This document shows positions 1 to 5,526 of a stretch of DNA of 5,526 nucleotides, piece by piece (the first letter of the stretch is position 1; every line of letters starts with the position of its first letter). This DNA comes from Desulfobacteraceae bacterium (lineage in GTDB: Bacteria > Desulfobacterota > DSM-4660 > Desulfatiglandales > Desulfatiglandaceae). The DNA is taken from NCBI GenBank assembly GCA_030611815.1, contig JAUWPC010000233.1, positions 1 through 5,526 on the forward strand. The letters run 5' to 3'. The position numbers were made by a program, and so were the translations under genes. The notes beneath the pieces are model-generated. The model searched no databases and was not told the DNA's origin. It saw nothing but the letters and a program-made list of their open reading frames with translations.

Positions 1-1
1 C

Positions 2-337
2 AGGCTTGGTGGCGTGGGAGAAGAAACAGGGGCCATTCTCAAGAAACTGACAGGCCAGGATGTGCTCAATCAGAGGCTCTCTTATCTTATGAGAAGCGGA
101 TCGCCCGACTCTTTAGACCTGATGGTAGCTGTCAATTTCGCTAATATGGCTATCGACCTCTTCCTGAAGAACGCCTTTGGACGACTCGTCGCTTTGAGCA
201 ATGGAAACTATACGGACATCCCGCTCAGCACCATCACCACAGGTCAAAAAAGGGTGGATATACGGGAACTCTACGATATTGAGGAGTATCGTCCCAAGAT
301 AAGGCACGTGAGCGGGAAACCGATGTTTCTTTATTGA
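2..337 (+). CDS. 6-phosphofructokinase (ATP- or PPi-dependent), C-terminal fragment
   Basis: The reading frame is open from the left edge (first full codon at base 2) to TGA at 335-337, giving about 111 residues of the C-terminal end; the N-terminus and phosphoryl-donor site lie outside the window. The enzyme phosphorylates fructose 6-phosphate to fructose 1,6-bisphosphate in cytoplasmic glycolysis. Supporting sequence includes a TGQD segment, then SYLMRSGSPDSLD, which matches the position of the LGHxQRGGxP fructose-6-phosphate loop. Its Arg (codon at 92-94) is kept. Next come a helical stretch, GRLVALSNGNYTDIPL, a KRVDIRELYDIEEYRP segment and the terminal GKPMFLY. That tail is what I recall from the mixed-substrate phosphofructokinase group of actinobacteria and Desulfobacterota. 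Donor specificity cannot be decided, because the relevant Gly/Asp and Lys/Gly positions are upstream of the window. The usual Arg after 'SLD' is Leu here. An internal GTG at 14 is not a real start, since the homologous frame continues upstream. Confidence 0.88.
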   Translation, partial: RLGGVGEETGAILKKLTGQDVLNQRLSYLMRSGSPDSLDLMVAVNFANMAIDLFLKNAFGRLVALSNGNYTDIPLSTITTGQKRVDIRELYDIEEYRPKIRHVSGKPMFLY

Positions 338-346
338 GTGAAGTGA

Positions 347-428
347 ACTAAAATGCCTAAAGTGAGTCCCGCCCCAGCGGGATGCCTAAAGTGAAATGCC
401 TAAAATGAATCCCGCCTCAGATGGGATT
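347..428. repeat. duplicated intergenic repeat module (CCTAAARTG units plus GC-rich hairpins)
   Basis: The module ATGCCTAAAGTGA plus a TCCCGCC hairpin arm occurs at 351-383 and again, slightly diverged, at 394-427. A further copy of ATGCCTAAAGTGA at 382-394 abuts the second module and makes a 14-bp tandem pair with 396-409. The 9-mer CCTAAARTG is present at 356-364, 385-393 and 399-407, with a near copy (ACTAAAATG) at 347-355. Each module carries an inverted repeat: TCCCGC-CCCA-GCGGGA at 367-382 (perfect 6-bp stem, 4-nt loop), and AATCCC/GGGATT at 408-413 and 423-428 (6 bp plus a possible G-U pair). Neither stem is followed by a T-run, so these are not typical intrinsic terminators. I recall similar CCTAAAGTG-type repeats between genes of Desulfobacterota, so this is probably a dispersed, non-coding repeat. 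Function is unknown. Confidence 0.8.
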
Positions 429-446
429 AAAGACGAAATTGCAGAC

Positions 447-460
447 AGTGCTTGAGCACT
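447..460 (+). other. small stem-loop just upstream of the ispG ribosome binding site
   Basis: AGTGC (447-451) and GCACT (456-460) form a perfect 5-bp stem around a TTGA loop. The stem ends two bases before the GGAG at 463-466, so folding of the leader could affect ribosome access to ispG. The TTG codon at 452, which would give a slightly longer ispG frame, sits in this loop. The inverted repeat is seen directly. A regulatory role is only a guess, and a stem this short could be chance. Confidence 0.4.
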
Positions 461-462
461 TC

Positions 463-466
463 GGAG
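463..466 (+). promoter_or_regulatory. ribosome binding site that decides the ispG start
   Basis: GGAG lies 9 bases before the ATG at 476, a standard spacing. No comparable purine motif precedes the alternative in-frame TTG at 452, so this site favours the ATG. Confidence 0.7.
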
Positions 467-475
467 CAAATCTCC

Positions 476-1543
476 ATGCCTCTCAGTGAAGAACGAAAAA
501 AAACCCGTCAGATCCATGTTGGCGACATCCCGATAGGGGGTAATGCACCCATAGCTGTCCAGTCCATGACCAACACCGACACCCGGGATGTCTCTGCAAC
601 TGTTCATCAGATTGAACAACTTTCCGACGCAGGGTGCGAAATTGTCCGTTTGGCCATTCCCGATGAAGACGCCGTGACTGCCTTAAGAGAAATCAAGAAA
701 AAGGTCAGGACCCCTCTCATCGCCGATATTCACTTCGACCATCGGCTTGCCCTGGGCGCCCTGAGCGCCGGCGCTGATGGGCTGAGAATCAATCCCGGAA
801 ATATCGGGAGCAAGAGAGCAGTTGAAAAGGTGGTCAATGCGGCCCGCGATGTGGATGCCCCTATCAGAATAGGGGTCAATGCAGGATCTCTGCACAAGCA
901 GATTCTGTCAAGCTACGGGGGCCCCACTCCAGAGGCCATGGTTGCAAGCGCCATGGAGCATGTGCGGCTTTTAGAATCCTTGGGGTTTGACCTGATCAAA
1001 ATATCGTTGAAATCATCCAACGTTATAAACACTATCAAGGCCTATGAACTACTGAGTCAAGAGGTGGATTATCCGCTCCACTTGGGAGTTACAGAGGCAG
1101 GCACCCTTATCTCGGGCACGGTGAAAAGCGCTATCGGCATTGGATATCTTTTAGCCCAGGGGATTGGCGATACCTTCCGTGTGTCTCTGACCAGAGACCC
1201 GGTAGAAGAGATCAGGGTTGCCTATGAGATCCTGAGATCTCTCGACCTCAGATCACGGGGGCCTGAGATCATATCCTGCCCAACCTGCGGCCGGTGCGAA
1301 ATAGACCTTTTTTCCCTCGTGGAAAAAGTGGAAAGGGCTGTTTCAGACATTAAGGCATCGCCAAAGGTAGCCATAATGGGATGTGTGGTAAACGGCCCGG
1401 GCGAGGCTAAGGAGGCGGATGTCGGAGTAGCAGGAGGAAGGGGACAGGGGATTTTATTCCGGAAGGGAGAGCTTGTAAAGAAAATACCTGAGGATCAATT
1501 AGCCGAGATCCTAATCAGTGAAGTCAGGGCTTTGGTGGAGTGA
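476..1543 (+). CDS. ispG: 4-hydroxy-3-methylbut-2-en-1-yl diphosphate synthase (IspG/GcpE)
   Basis: IspG is a cytoplasmic [4Fe-4S] enzyme that reductively opens methylerythritol cyclodiphosphate (MEcPP) to HMBPP, the penultimate step of the MEP isoprenoid pathway. Electrons come from flavodoxin or ferredoxin. From the chosen ATG the protein has 355 residues, near the usual length of the compact bacterial form (E. coli 372). The N-terminal TIM-barrel half shows APIAVQSMTNT (about 24-34), ADIHFD (83-88), LRINPGNIG (103-111) and GVNAGSL (133-139). The C-terminal cluster domain carries the three ligand cysteines in SCPTC (C268, C271) and MGCVVNGPGEA (C303), with Glu310 of the same motif. An additional Cys274 follows the CPTC motif. 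The ATG at 476 is preferred for its GGAG and because the homologous region starts soon after. The TTG at 452 would add eight residues. It lies 138 bases after the phosphofructokinase and 128 bases before proS. No clear terminator lies between it and proS, so co-transcription is plausible. Confidence 0.97.
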   Translation: MPLSEERKKTRQIHVGDIPIGGNAPIAVQSMTNTDTRDVSATVHQIEQLSDAGCEIVRLAIPDEDAVTALREIKKKVRTPLIADIHFDHRLALGALSAGADGLRINPGNIGSKRAVEKVVNAARDVDAPIRIGVNAGSLHKQILSSYGGPTPEAMVASAMEHVRLLESLGFDLIKISLKSSNVINTIKAYELLSQEVDYPLHLGVTEAGTLISGTVKSAIGIGYLLAQGIGDTFRVSLTRDPVEEIRVAYEILRSLDLRSRGPEIISCPTCGRCEIDLFSLVEKVERAVSDIKASPKVAIMGCVVNGPGEAKEADVGVAGGRGQGILFRKGELVKKIPEDQLAEILISEVRALVE

Positions 1544-1565
1544 CGGAGTGGTGGGTTAATGGAAA

Positions 1566-1608
1566 GTCCAAGGTCCATTGTCCAAGGTCCATGCTCCAAT
1601 AATCCAAT
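1566..1608. repeat. 7/14-bp tandem repeat array (GTCCAWG heptads)
   Basis: GTCCAAGGTCCAT occurs exactly twice, at 1566-1578 and 1580-1592, with a 14-bp period. Read as heptads the run is GTCCAAG, GTCCATT, GTCCAAG, GTCCATG, CTCCAAT, then a decayed ATCCAAT at 1602-1608. The array occupies the 128-base gap between ispG and proS and overlaps no credible gene. I recall TCCAAGG/CCTTGGA heptad repeats as frequent between genes in Desulfobacterota, though I could not check this. It could be a slippage-prone simple repeat or a remnant of a dispersed element. No protein-binding function is evident from sequence alone. Confidence 0.8.
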
Positions 1609-1625
1609 CCTCATTGGGAAGGACC
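1586..1625 (+). other. possible stem-loop in the proS leader
   Basis: GGTCC at 1586-1590 can pair with GGACC at 1621-1625, enclosing an inner hairpin of CCAAT (1604-1608) and ATTGG (1613-1617) around a CCTC loop. The repeat array supplies a second GGTCC at 1572-1576 that could compete for the same partner. No T-run follows, so it does not look like a terminator. The T-box landmarks expected for aminoacyl-tRNA synthetase leaders are not visible. Pairing is read by eye and no energy was computed. Confidence 0.25.
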
Positions 1626-1652
1626 AGGATTTCTATTTTCGATTAAACCATA

Positions 1653-1658
1653 AGGAGA
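1653..1658 (+). promoter_or_regulatory. proS ribosome binding site with long spacing
   Basis: AGGAGA at 1653-1658 is a strong match to the Shine-Dalgarno consensus, but 14 bases separate its GGAG from the ATG at 1672, against the usual 5-10. The in-frame codons between them (ACA, CAG, ACA, ACC) offer no alternative start. The annotated start is therefore kept. Confidence 0.65.
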
Positions 1659-1671
1659 TACACAGACAACC

Positions 1672-3399
1672 ATGCGATACTCAAAATACTTCATCCCCAC
1701 ACATAAAGAAGCGCCTTCTGACGCTGAGGTCATCAGCCATCAGCTGATGATCAGGGCAGGCATGATAAGGAAGCTTACATCAGGGGTTTACACCTATCTT
1801 CCCCTCTGCCTCCGGTCCATAAGAAAGGTGGAAAATATTATCAGGGAAGAAATGAACCGGGCCGGCGCAATAGAGATCCTTATGCCCGCTGTTCAACCGG
1901 CAGAACTGTGGCAGGAGAGCGGCAGATGGGAGCATTATGGCCGCGAACTCCTTAGATTCAAAGATCGTCACAACCGCGAGGCCTGTTTTGGGCCCACCCA
2001 CGAGGAGGTAATCACCGATCTTGTAGGAAAGGAGATCCACTCCTACAAGCAGATGCCGATCAACCTCTACCAGATTCAAACCAAGTTCAGGGATGAGATA
2101 AGGCCCAGGTTCGGCATCATGCGGGGCCGCGAATTCATAATGAAAGATGCCTATAGTTTTGATGTTGATGAAGCGGGGGCCAACCTCAGCTATGAAGCCA
2201 TGTATGAGGCCTATACAAGGATATTTGAGAGGTGCGGCCTTAAATTCAGGGCAGTGGAAGCAGATACAGGGACCATTGGTGGAAGCTATTCTCATGAATT
2301 CATGGTATTAGCAGAAACAGGAGAGGACCAAATTGTCAACTGCACAGAGTGCGATTATGCTGCCAATCTGGAAAGGGCAGAGATAAAACCGTCCCAGACA
2401 CTGCCCGAGCCAGAGGTCAAGGAAATGCACACGATCATGGAGGTAGACACCCCCGGCATAAAAACCGTGGAAGATGTTATCGCCTTTCTCTCTGTTTCAC
2501 CCTCCCAGCTCATTAAATCCCTTATCTTTGTCGTTGATGGTGAAGAGATCGCCGTCCTGATAAGGGGCGATCATGAGCTAAACGAGGCCAAGCTCAAGAG
2601 CCTCTTAAGAGCACAAACAGTTGAATTGGCATCAAAACGGGTGGTTGAAGAAATTACGGGCGCGCCTATCGGCTTTGCAGGTCCGGTGGGCCTGAATGTA
2701 AAGATTGTGGCTGACCACGCACTGAAAGGAATGAGGGATTTCGTTACCGGGGGAAACAGGAAGGACTTGCACCTTCGGAATGTGAATATGAAACGAGACT
2801 TTGAAATAGACCTCTTCGGTGACCTGCGGATAATCACCCCCCAGGACAGTTGCCCGAGATGCGGCAAAAAAATTGAATTCGGAAGGGGCATTGAGGTGGG
2901 GCATATATTTAAGTTAGGCACCAAGTACAGCCAGGCGCTTAAAGCGGTCTTTCTGAACCGTCAGGGGAAAGAGGCACCGATTATTATGGGCTGTTATGGC
3001 ATAGGGGTTGGAAGAACCGTGGCAGCCGCCATAGAACAAAACCATGACAAAGATGGCATCATCTTCCCAATTCCGATCGCCCCTTTTGAGGTTACAATCC
3101 TGCCACTACAGATGCACGACACAGTGGTAGTAGAAACAGCGGAAAAAATTTACACAGAGCTTTTAGATATTAAGGTCGACACTCTCCTTGATGACAGGGA
3201 TGAACGGGCGGGTGTCAAGTTCAACGACGCAGACCTGCTTGGCATACCAATTCGCGTCACAGTGGGCGTCAAGGGGATCAAGGGCGGTCAGGTGGAGATT
3301 AAGCTGCGGTCCGAAACCGAGAGTTTCTTCATGCCCATCAATAATGCAGCATCCTCTATAAAAGAGAAAGTGGAAACCCTAAATGATTCGCCTAAATGA
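1672..3399 (+). CDS. proS: prolyl-tRNA synthetase, bacterial type with editing (INS) domain
   Basis: This cytoplasmic class II aminoacyl-tRNA synthetase charges tRNA-Pro with proline. Its inserted domain hydrolyses mischarged Ala-tRNA-Pro. The protein has 575 residues, against 572 in E. coli, so it is full length. Motif 1 is near IEILMPAVQPAELWQESGR (67-85), with FGPTHEE at 106-112. Motif 2 is TKFRDEIRPRFGIMRGREF (137-155, Arg140 and Glu142). GTIGGSYSHEF follows at 200-210. The editing insertion spans roughly 224-408, with Lys282 in IKSLIF and His367 in DLHLRNVN as candidates for the known editing-pocket Lys and His. Motif 3 is GCYGIGVGR (440-448, Arg448). An anticodon-binding domain fills about 465-570. 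Two CxxC pairs (C224/C227 and C394/C397) bracket the insertion and may bind zinc. The start is the only plausible one, and the N-terminus MRYSKYFIPTHKEAPSDAE is typical of the family. The 3' end overlaps rel by 17 bases. Confidence 0.97.
   Translation: MRYSKYFIPTHKEAPSDAEVISHQLMIRAGMIRKLTSGVYTYLPLCLRSIRKVENIIREEMNRAGAIEILMPAVQPAELWQESGRWEHYGRELLRFKDRHNREACFGPTHEEVITDLVGKEIHSYKQMPINLYQIQTKFRDEIRPRFGIMRGREFIMKDAYSFDVDEAGANLSYEAMYEAYTRIFERCGLKFRAVEADTGTIGGSYSHEFMVLAETGEDQIVNCTECDYAANLERAEIKPSQTLPEPEVKEMHTIMEVDTPGIKTVEDVIAFLSVSPSQLIKSLIFVVDGEEIAVLIRGDHELNEAKLKSLLRAQTVELASKRVVEEITGAPIGFAGPVGLNVKIVADHALKGMRDFVTGGNRKDLHLRNVNMKRDFEIDLFGDLRIITPQDSCPRCGKKIEFGRGIEVGHIFKLGTKYSQALKAVFLNRQGKEAPIIMGCYGIGVGRTVAAAIEQNHDKDGIIFPIPIAPFEVTILPLQMHDTVVVETAEKIYTELLDIKVDTLLDDRDERAGVKFNDADLLGIPIRVTVGVKGIKGGQVEIKLRSETESFFMPINNAASSIKEKVETLNDSPK
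1728..1752 (+). other. strong hairpin inside the 5' coding region of proS
   Basis: GGTCATCAGC (1728-1737) pairs with GCTGATGATC (1743-1752) over 10 bp, including one G-T wobble at 1729/1751, with a 5-base CATCA loop. It spans proS codons 19-27 (residues EVISHQLMI), beginning 56 bases after the A of the start codon. A competing shorter stem, GCTGA (1723-1727) with TCAGC (1733-1737), shares one arm. The structure is clear in the sequence. Whether it has a role in translation or is a by-product of conserved codons is unknown. Confidence 0.45.
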
Positions 3400-5524
3400 C
3401 ATCACCTCCAAGCTCATCAGCTACCATCCAAAAGCAGATATCGAGCTCATAGAAAAGGCTTATGTTTACTCGGCCAAGGTTCACCAGGGCCAGATCCGTC
3501 TTTCGGGAGAGCCCTATCTTTCCCATCCCTTAGAAGCCGCTCACATCCTTGCCCTGCTCAAAATGGATGTGATCTGCATTGCCGCCGGCCTGCTGCATGA
3601 TGTTATCGAAGATACCGATGCCGAATTAACTGAAATAAAAGATCTTTTTGGCGAAGAAACTGCCAATATTGTGGACGGCGTTACAAAAATAGGCAAAATG
3701 CACTTTGTGAATCGTGAGCAGCGCCAGGCCGAGAACGTAAGGAAAATGATCCTTGCCATGTCTTCTGATATTCGCGTGATCCTCGTCAAATTGGCCGATC
3801 GTCTTCACAATATGAGGACCTTAGGTTTCCAACCAGAAGCAAAACAGAGACTCATAGCAACCGAAACCTTAGACATCTATGCTCCTTTAGCTGGGAGGAT
3901 GGGCATTAACTGGATCAAATCGAGCTTGGAAGATCTATGCCTCTTTTACTTAGAACCCGAGATCTATGCCAACATCAAGGATGCGACCGCACAGAGAAGG
4001 AGCGAAATGAGTGCATTCATGGATGAGGTCAAAAGGGATCTTTCAGCCAAATTAGCGGAATTCAACATCCAGGGTACAGTCAAGGCCAGACAAAAGCATT
4101 TCTACAGCATATACAAAAAGATGTCGGACCAGAACCTCACAGCCAACCAGGTCTATGATATTTTGGCATTTCGGGTTATCGTCAATTCCATCAAGGAATG
4201 CTACGAGGTCTTAGGGCACATCCATTCTGTCTGGAAACCGGTCCAGGGGAGATTCAAAGACTATGTCTCTGTTCCAAAGGCAAACATGTATCAGTCCCTC
4301 CATACAACGGTGATAGGCCCAGTTGGACAGAGAATGGAGATCCAGATCAGGACATGGGAGATGAACAGGGTGGCAAAGTCGGGTATTGCAGCCCACTGGA
4401 AGTATAAGGAGGGGTCAATTGCAACCAAGGCCGACGAAAAACAGTTTGCCTGGCTGCGGCAACTCCTGGATTGGCAGAAAAACCTCAAGGACCCCCAGGA
4501 GTTCTTAGAGTCTGTCAAGATGGACCTCTTCCCTGATGAAGTCTACGTCTTTACACCAAAAGGAGATGTCAAGGCGTTCCCTAAGGGAGCCACAATAATC
4601 GATTTTGCATACGGCATACACTCGGAAATAGGGAAGAAATGTATGGGGGGTAAGATAAACGGCAAAATGGTCCCCCTCCGATACCAGCTCAAAAACGGGA
4701 ATATTGTAGAAATCATCACATCCCCAAAGCAACACCCAAGTAAAGACTGGTTAGAGTTTGTAAAAACACCTAAGGCAAAAACCAAGATACGGCAATGGAT
4801 AAGAACAGAGGAAAGAGAGGAAAGCATAAGCTTAGGGAAAAGCATCCTGGAAAAGACCCTTCAGCATGAGGGGCTGACTCAGACCAATATTTTTAAGAGT
4901 GAACAGATCTCGGCCGTAGCCAAAGAGCTTTCTTTCCATTCAGTTGAAGACTTAGCAGCACAAGTTGGTTTCGGCAAGGTCTCGCCAAGGCAGATAGTTG
5001 GGCGGCTCAAGCCCAAGTTAGGCATCAAAAAAAACAAGTCGCAAGGGCTGGTCAGCAAAGTGGTAGACCGTTTTTTGCGGCCCAGGGAGGAACGAGGGAT
5101 CAAGGTAGACGGCGTGAGCGATATGCTTCTCCGTTTTGCCAAATGCTGCCACCCCCTACCTGGAGAACAGGTGATTGGGTTTATCACTCGCGGTCGCGGC
5201 ATCACAATCCACCAGGAAACCTGCAGACACATTAAAGACGCCGCACCCGACAGATTGGTCCCGGTATCGTGGGACCCTGCTGAAAAAGAGGTATATCCTG
5301 CCACACTGAGGGTAACCACTGTGGAGAGAAAGGGAGTCTTAGCTGATATAAGCATGATTATAAGCCAGAAGGATGCCAATATCATCCATGCCGAAATCAA
5401 GACCACGGTGGACAATAAAGGCATCTCGGTTTTTACCATCGAGGTGGAAAGCTACAAACAGATGCAGGATATTATGAGCGCCATCAAAAAGGTGAGGAAC
5501 GTGTTAATTGTGGAGAGGATCTAA
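3383..5524 (+). CDS. rel: bifunctional (p)ppGpp synthetase/hydrolase, long RelA/SpoT homologue
   Basis: This protein makes pppGpp/ppGpp from ATP plus GTP/GDP and hydrolyses it, controlling the stringent response. It is complete at 713 residues, a normal length for long RSH proteins. The N-terminal HD hydrolase domain (about 20-190) keeps the metal ligands His48, His72-Asp73 and Asp139, plus the Glu76-Asp77 pair, so hydrolysis should be active. The synthetase domain (about 205-345) keeps ARQKHFYSIYKKM (Lys238), VYDILAFRV (Asp259), NMYQSLH and MEIQIRT (Glu319). Its RFKD motif (290-293) is the RxKD form of bifunctional Rel/SpoT, not the ExDD of monofunctional RelA. A TGS domain (about 381-446), a helical region, a Cys/His zinc-finger-like domain (Cys588, Cys589, His590, Cys614) and a C-terminal ACT domain (about 639-713) follow. 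The ATG lies inside proS (17-base overlap) with a weak GTGGA about 8 bases upstream. The next in-frame Met (61) would delete part of the HD domain. The name spoT or relA is also used for such genes. Confidence 0.97.
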   Translation: MIRLNDITSKLISYHPKADIELIEKAYVYSAKVHQGQIRLSGEPYLSHPLEAAHILALLKMDVICIAAGLLHDVIEDTDAELTEIKDLFGEETANIVDGVTKIGKMHFVNREQRQAENVRKMILAMSSDIRVILVKLADRLHNMRTLGFQPEAKQRLIATETLDIYAPLAGRMGINWIKSSLEDLCLFYLEPEIYANIKDATAQRRSEMSAFMDEVKRDLSAKLAEFNIQGTVKARQKHFYSIYKKMSDQNLTANQVYDILAFRVIVNSIKECYEVLGHIHSVWKPVQGRFKDYVSVPKANMYQSLHTTVIGPVGQRMEIQIRTWEMNRVAKSGIAAHWKYKEGSIATKADEKQFAWLRQLLDWQKNLKDPQEFLESVKMDLFPDEVYVFTPKGDVKAFPKGATIIDFAYGIHSEIGKKCMGGKINGKMVPLRYQLKNGNIVEIITSPKQHPSKDWLEFVKTPKAKTKIRQWIRTEEREESISLGKSILEKTLQHEGLTQTNIFKSEQISAVAKELSFHSVEDLAAQVGFGKVSPRQIVGRLKPKLGIKKNKSQGLVSKVVDRFLRPREERGIKVDGVSDMLLRFAKCCHPLPGEQVIGFITRGRGITIHQETCRHIKDAAPDRLVPVSWDPAEKEVYPATLRVTTVERKGVLADISMIISQKDANIIHAEIKTTVDNKGISVFTIEVESYKQMQDIMSAIKKVRNVLIVERI

Positions 5525-5526
5525 GA

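Noticed and set aside
367..428. Intrinsic terminators after the phosphofructokinase gene
   Set aside because: The two GC-rich hairpins are followed by TGCC and AAAG on the + strand, with no T-run. They fit better as part of the repeat module.
452..475. N-terminal extension of ispG from a TTG start
   Set aside because: No Shine-Dalgarno precedes the TTG, it lies in a hairpin loop, and the ATG at 476 has a well-spaced GGAG and fits the family N-terminus.
1183..1198. Perfect 7-bp inverted repeat GTCTCTG-AC-CAGAGAC inside ispG
   Set aside because: The 2-base spacer is too tight for a normal RNA hairpin and the codons encode conserved VSLTRDP residues, so chance or protein constraint suffices.
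1614..1646. Sigma-70-like promoter for proS (TTGGGA with TATTTT or GATTAA)
   Set aside because: Spacers come to about 14 or 21 bases and the hexamers are poor matches, so it cannot be supported by eye.
1544..1671. T-box or other amino-acid-responsive riboswitch ahead of proS
   Set aside because: The gap is short, lacks the T-box consensus region and a terminator/antiterminator pair, and is mostly taken up by the heptad repeat.
1559..1747. 62-codon + strand frame between ispG and proS
   Set aside because: Its first part is translated tandem repeat, it overlaps the proS start in another frame, it has no ribosome binding site, and it resembles no protein I know.
1780..2295. 171-codon minus-strand frame opposite proS
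   Set aside because: It lies fully antisense to strongly conserved ProRS motifs 1 and 2. Its protein is not recognisable and it looks like a codon-bias shadow.
4879..5439. 186-codon minus-strand frame opposite the 3' half of rel
   Set aside because: It is antisense to the well-conserved zinc-finger and ACT domains of Rel, with no recognisable domain of its own.

Overview
The window is a stretch of ordinary bacterial core genome carried entirely on the + strand. It holds the 3' end of a phosphofructokinase gene, followed by ispG, proS and a bifunctional rel/spoT gene. Base composition is mixed (roughly half GC by eye). The ispG-proS-rel order, together with a phosphofructokinase ending in GKPMFLY and short intergenic repeats built on CCTAAARTG and GTCCAAG, fits a member of the Desulfobacterota (former Deltaproteobacteria). 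That placement is an inference from recalled gene order and protein style, not from a search.

Layout. Bases 2-337 encode the C-terminal end of a 6-phosphofructokinase that runs off the left edge. Bases 338-475 are intergenic and hold a duplicated repeat module with hairpins, a small stem-loop, and the ispG ribosome binding site. IspG (476-1543, preferred ATG start) makes HMBPP in the MEP isoprenoid pathway. Bases 1544-1671 are intergenic and hold a 7/14-bp tandem repeat array and a possible stem-loop ahead of the proS ribosome binding site. ProS (1672-3399) is a full-length bacterial-type prolyl-tRNA synthetase with an inserted editing domain. Rel (3383-5524) starts 17 bases inside the end of proS and is complete, with its stop two bases before the window edge.

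How the genes relate. ProS and rel overlap and are almost certainly co-transcribed and probably translationally coupled. This links an enzyme that charges tRNA with the enzyme family that makes and degrades (p)ppGpp when charging fails. IspG may sit in the same transcript, because no convincing terminator separates it from proS. The phosphofructokinase is probably an unrelated neighbour.

I do not see a previously undescribed system here. All four proteins belong to well-known families and keep their key residues. What deserves a second look is small-scale: the two non-coding repeat modules, a strong hairpin early in proS, the unusually long SD-to-start spacing of proS, and a few residue-level departures.
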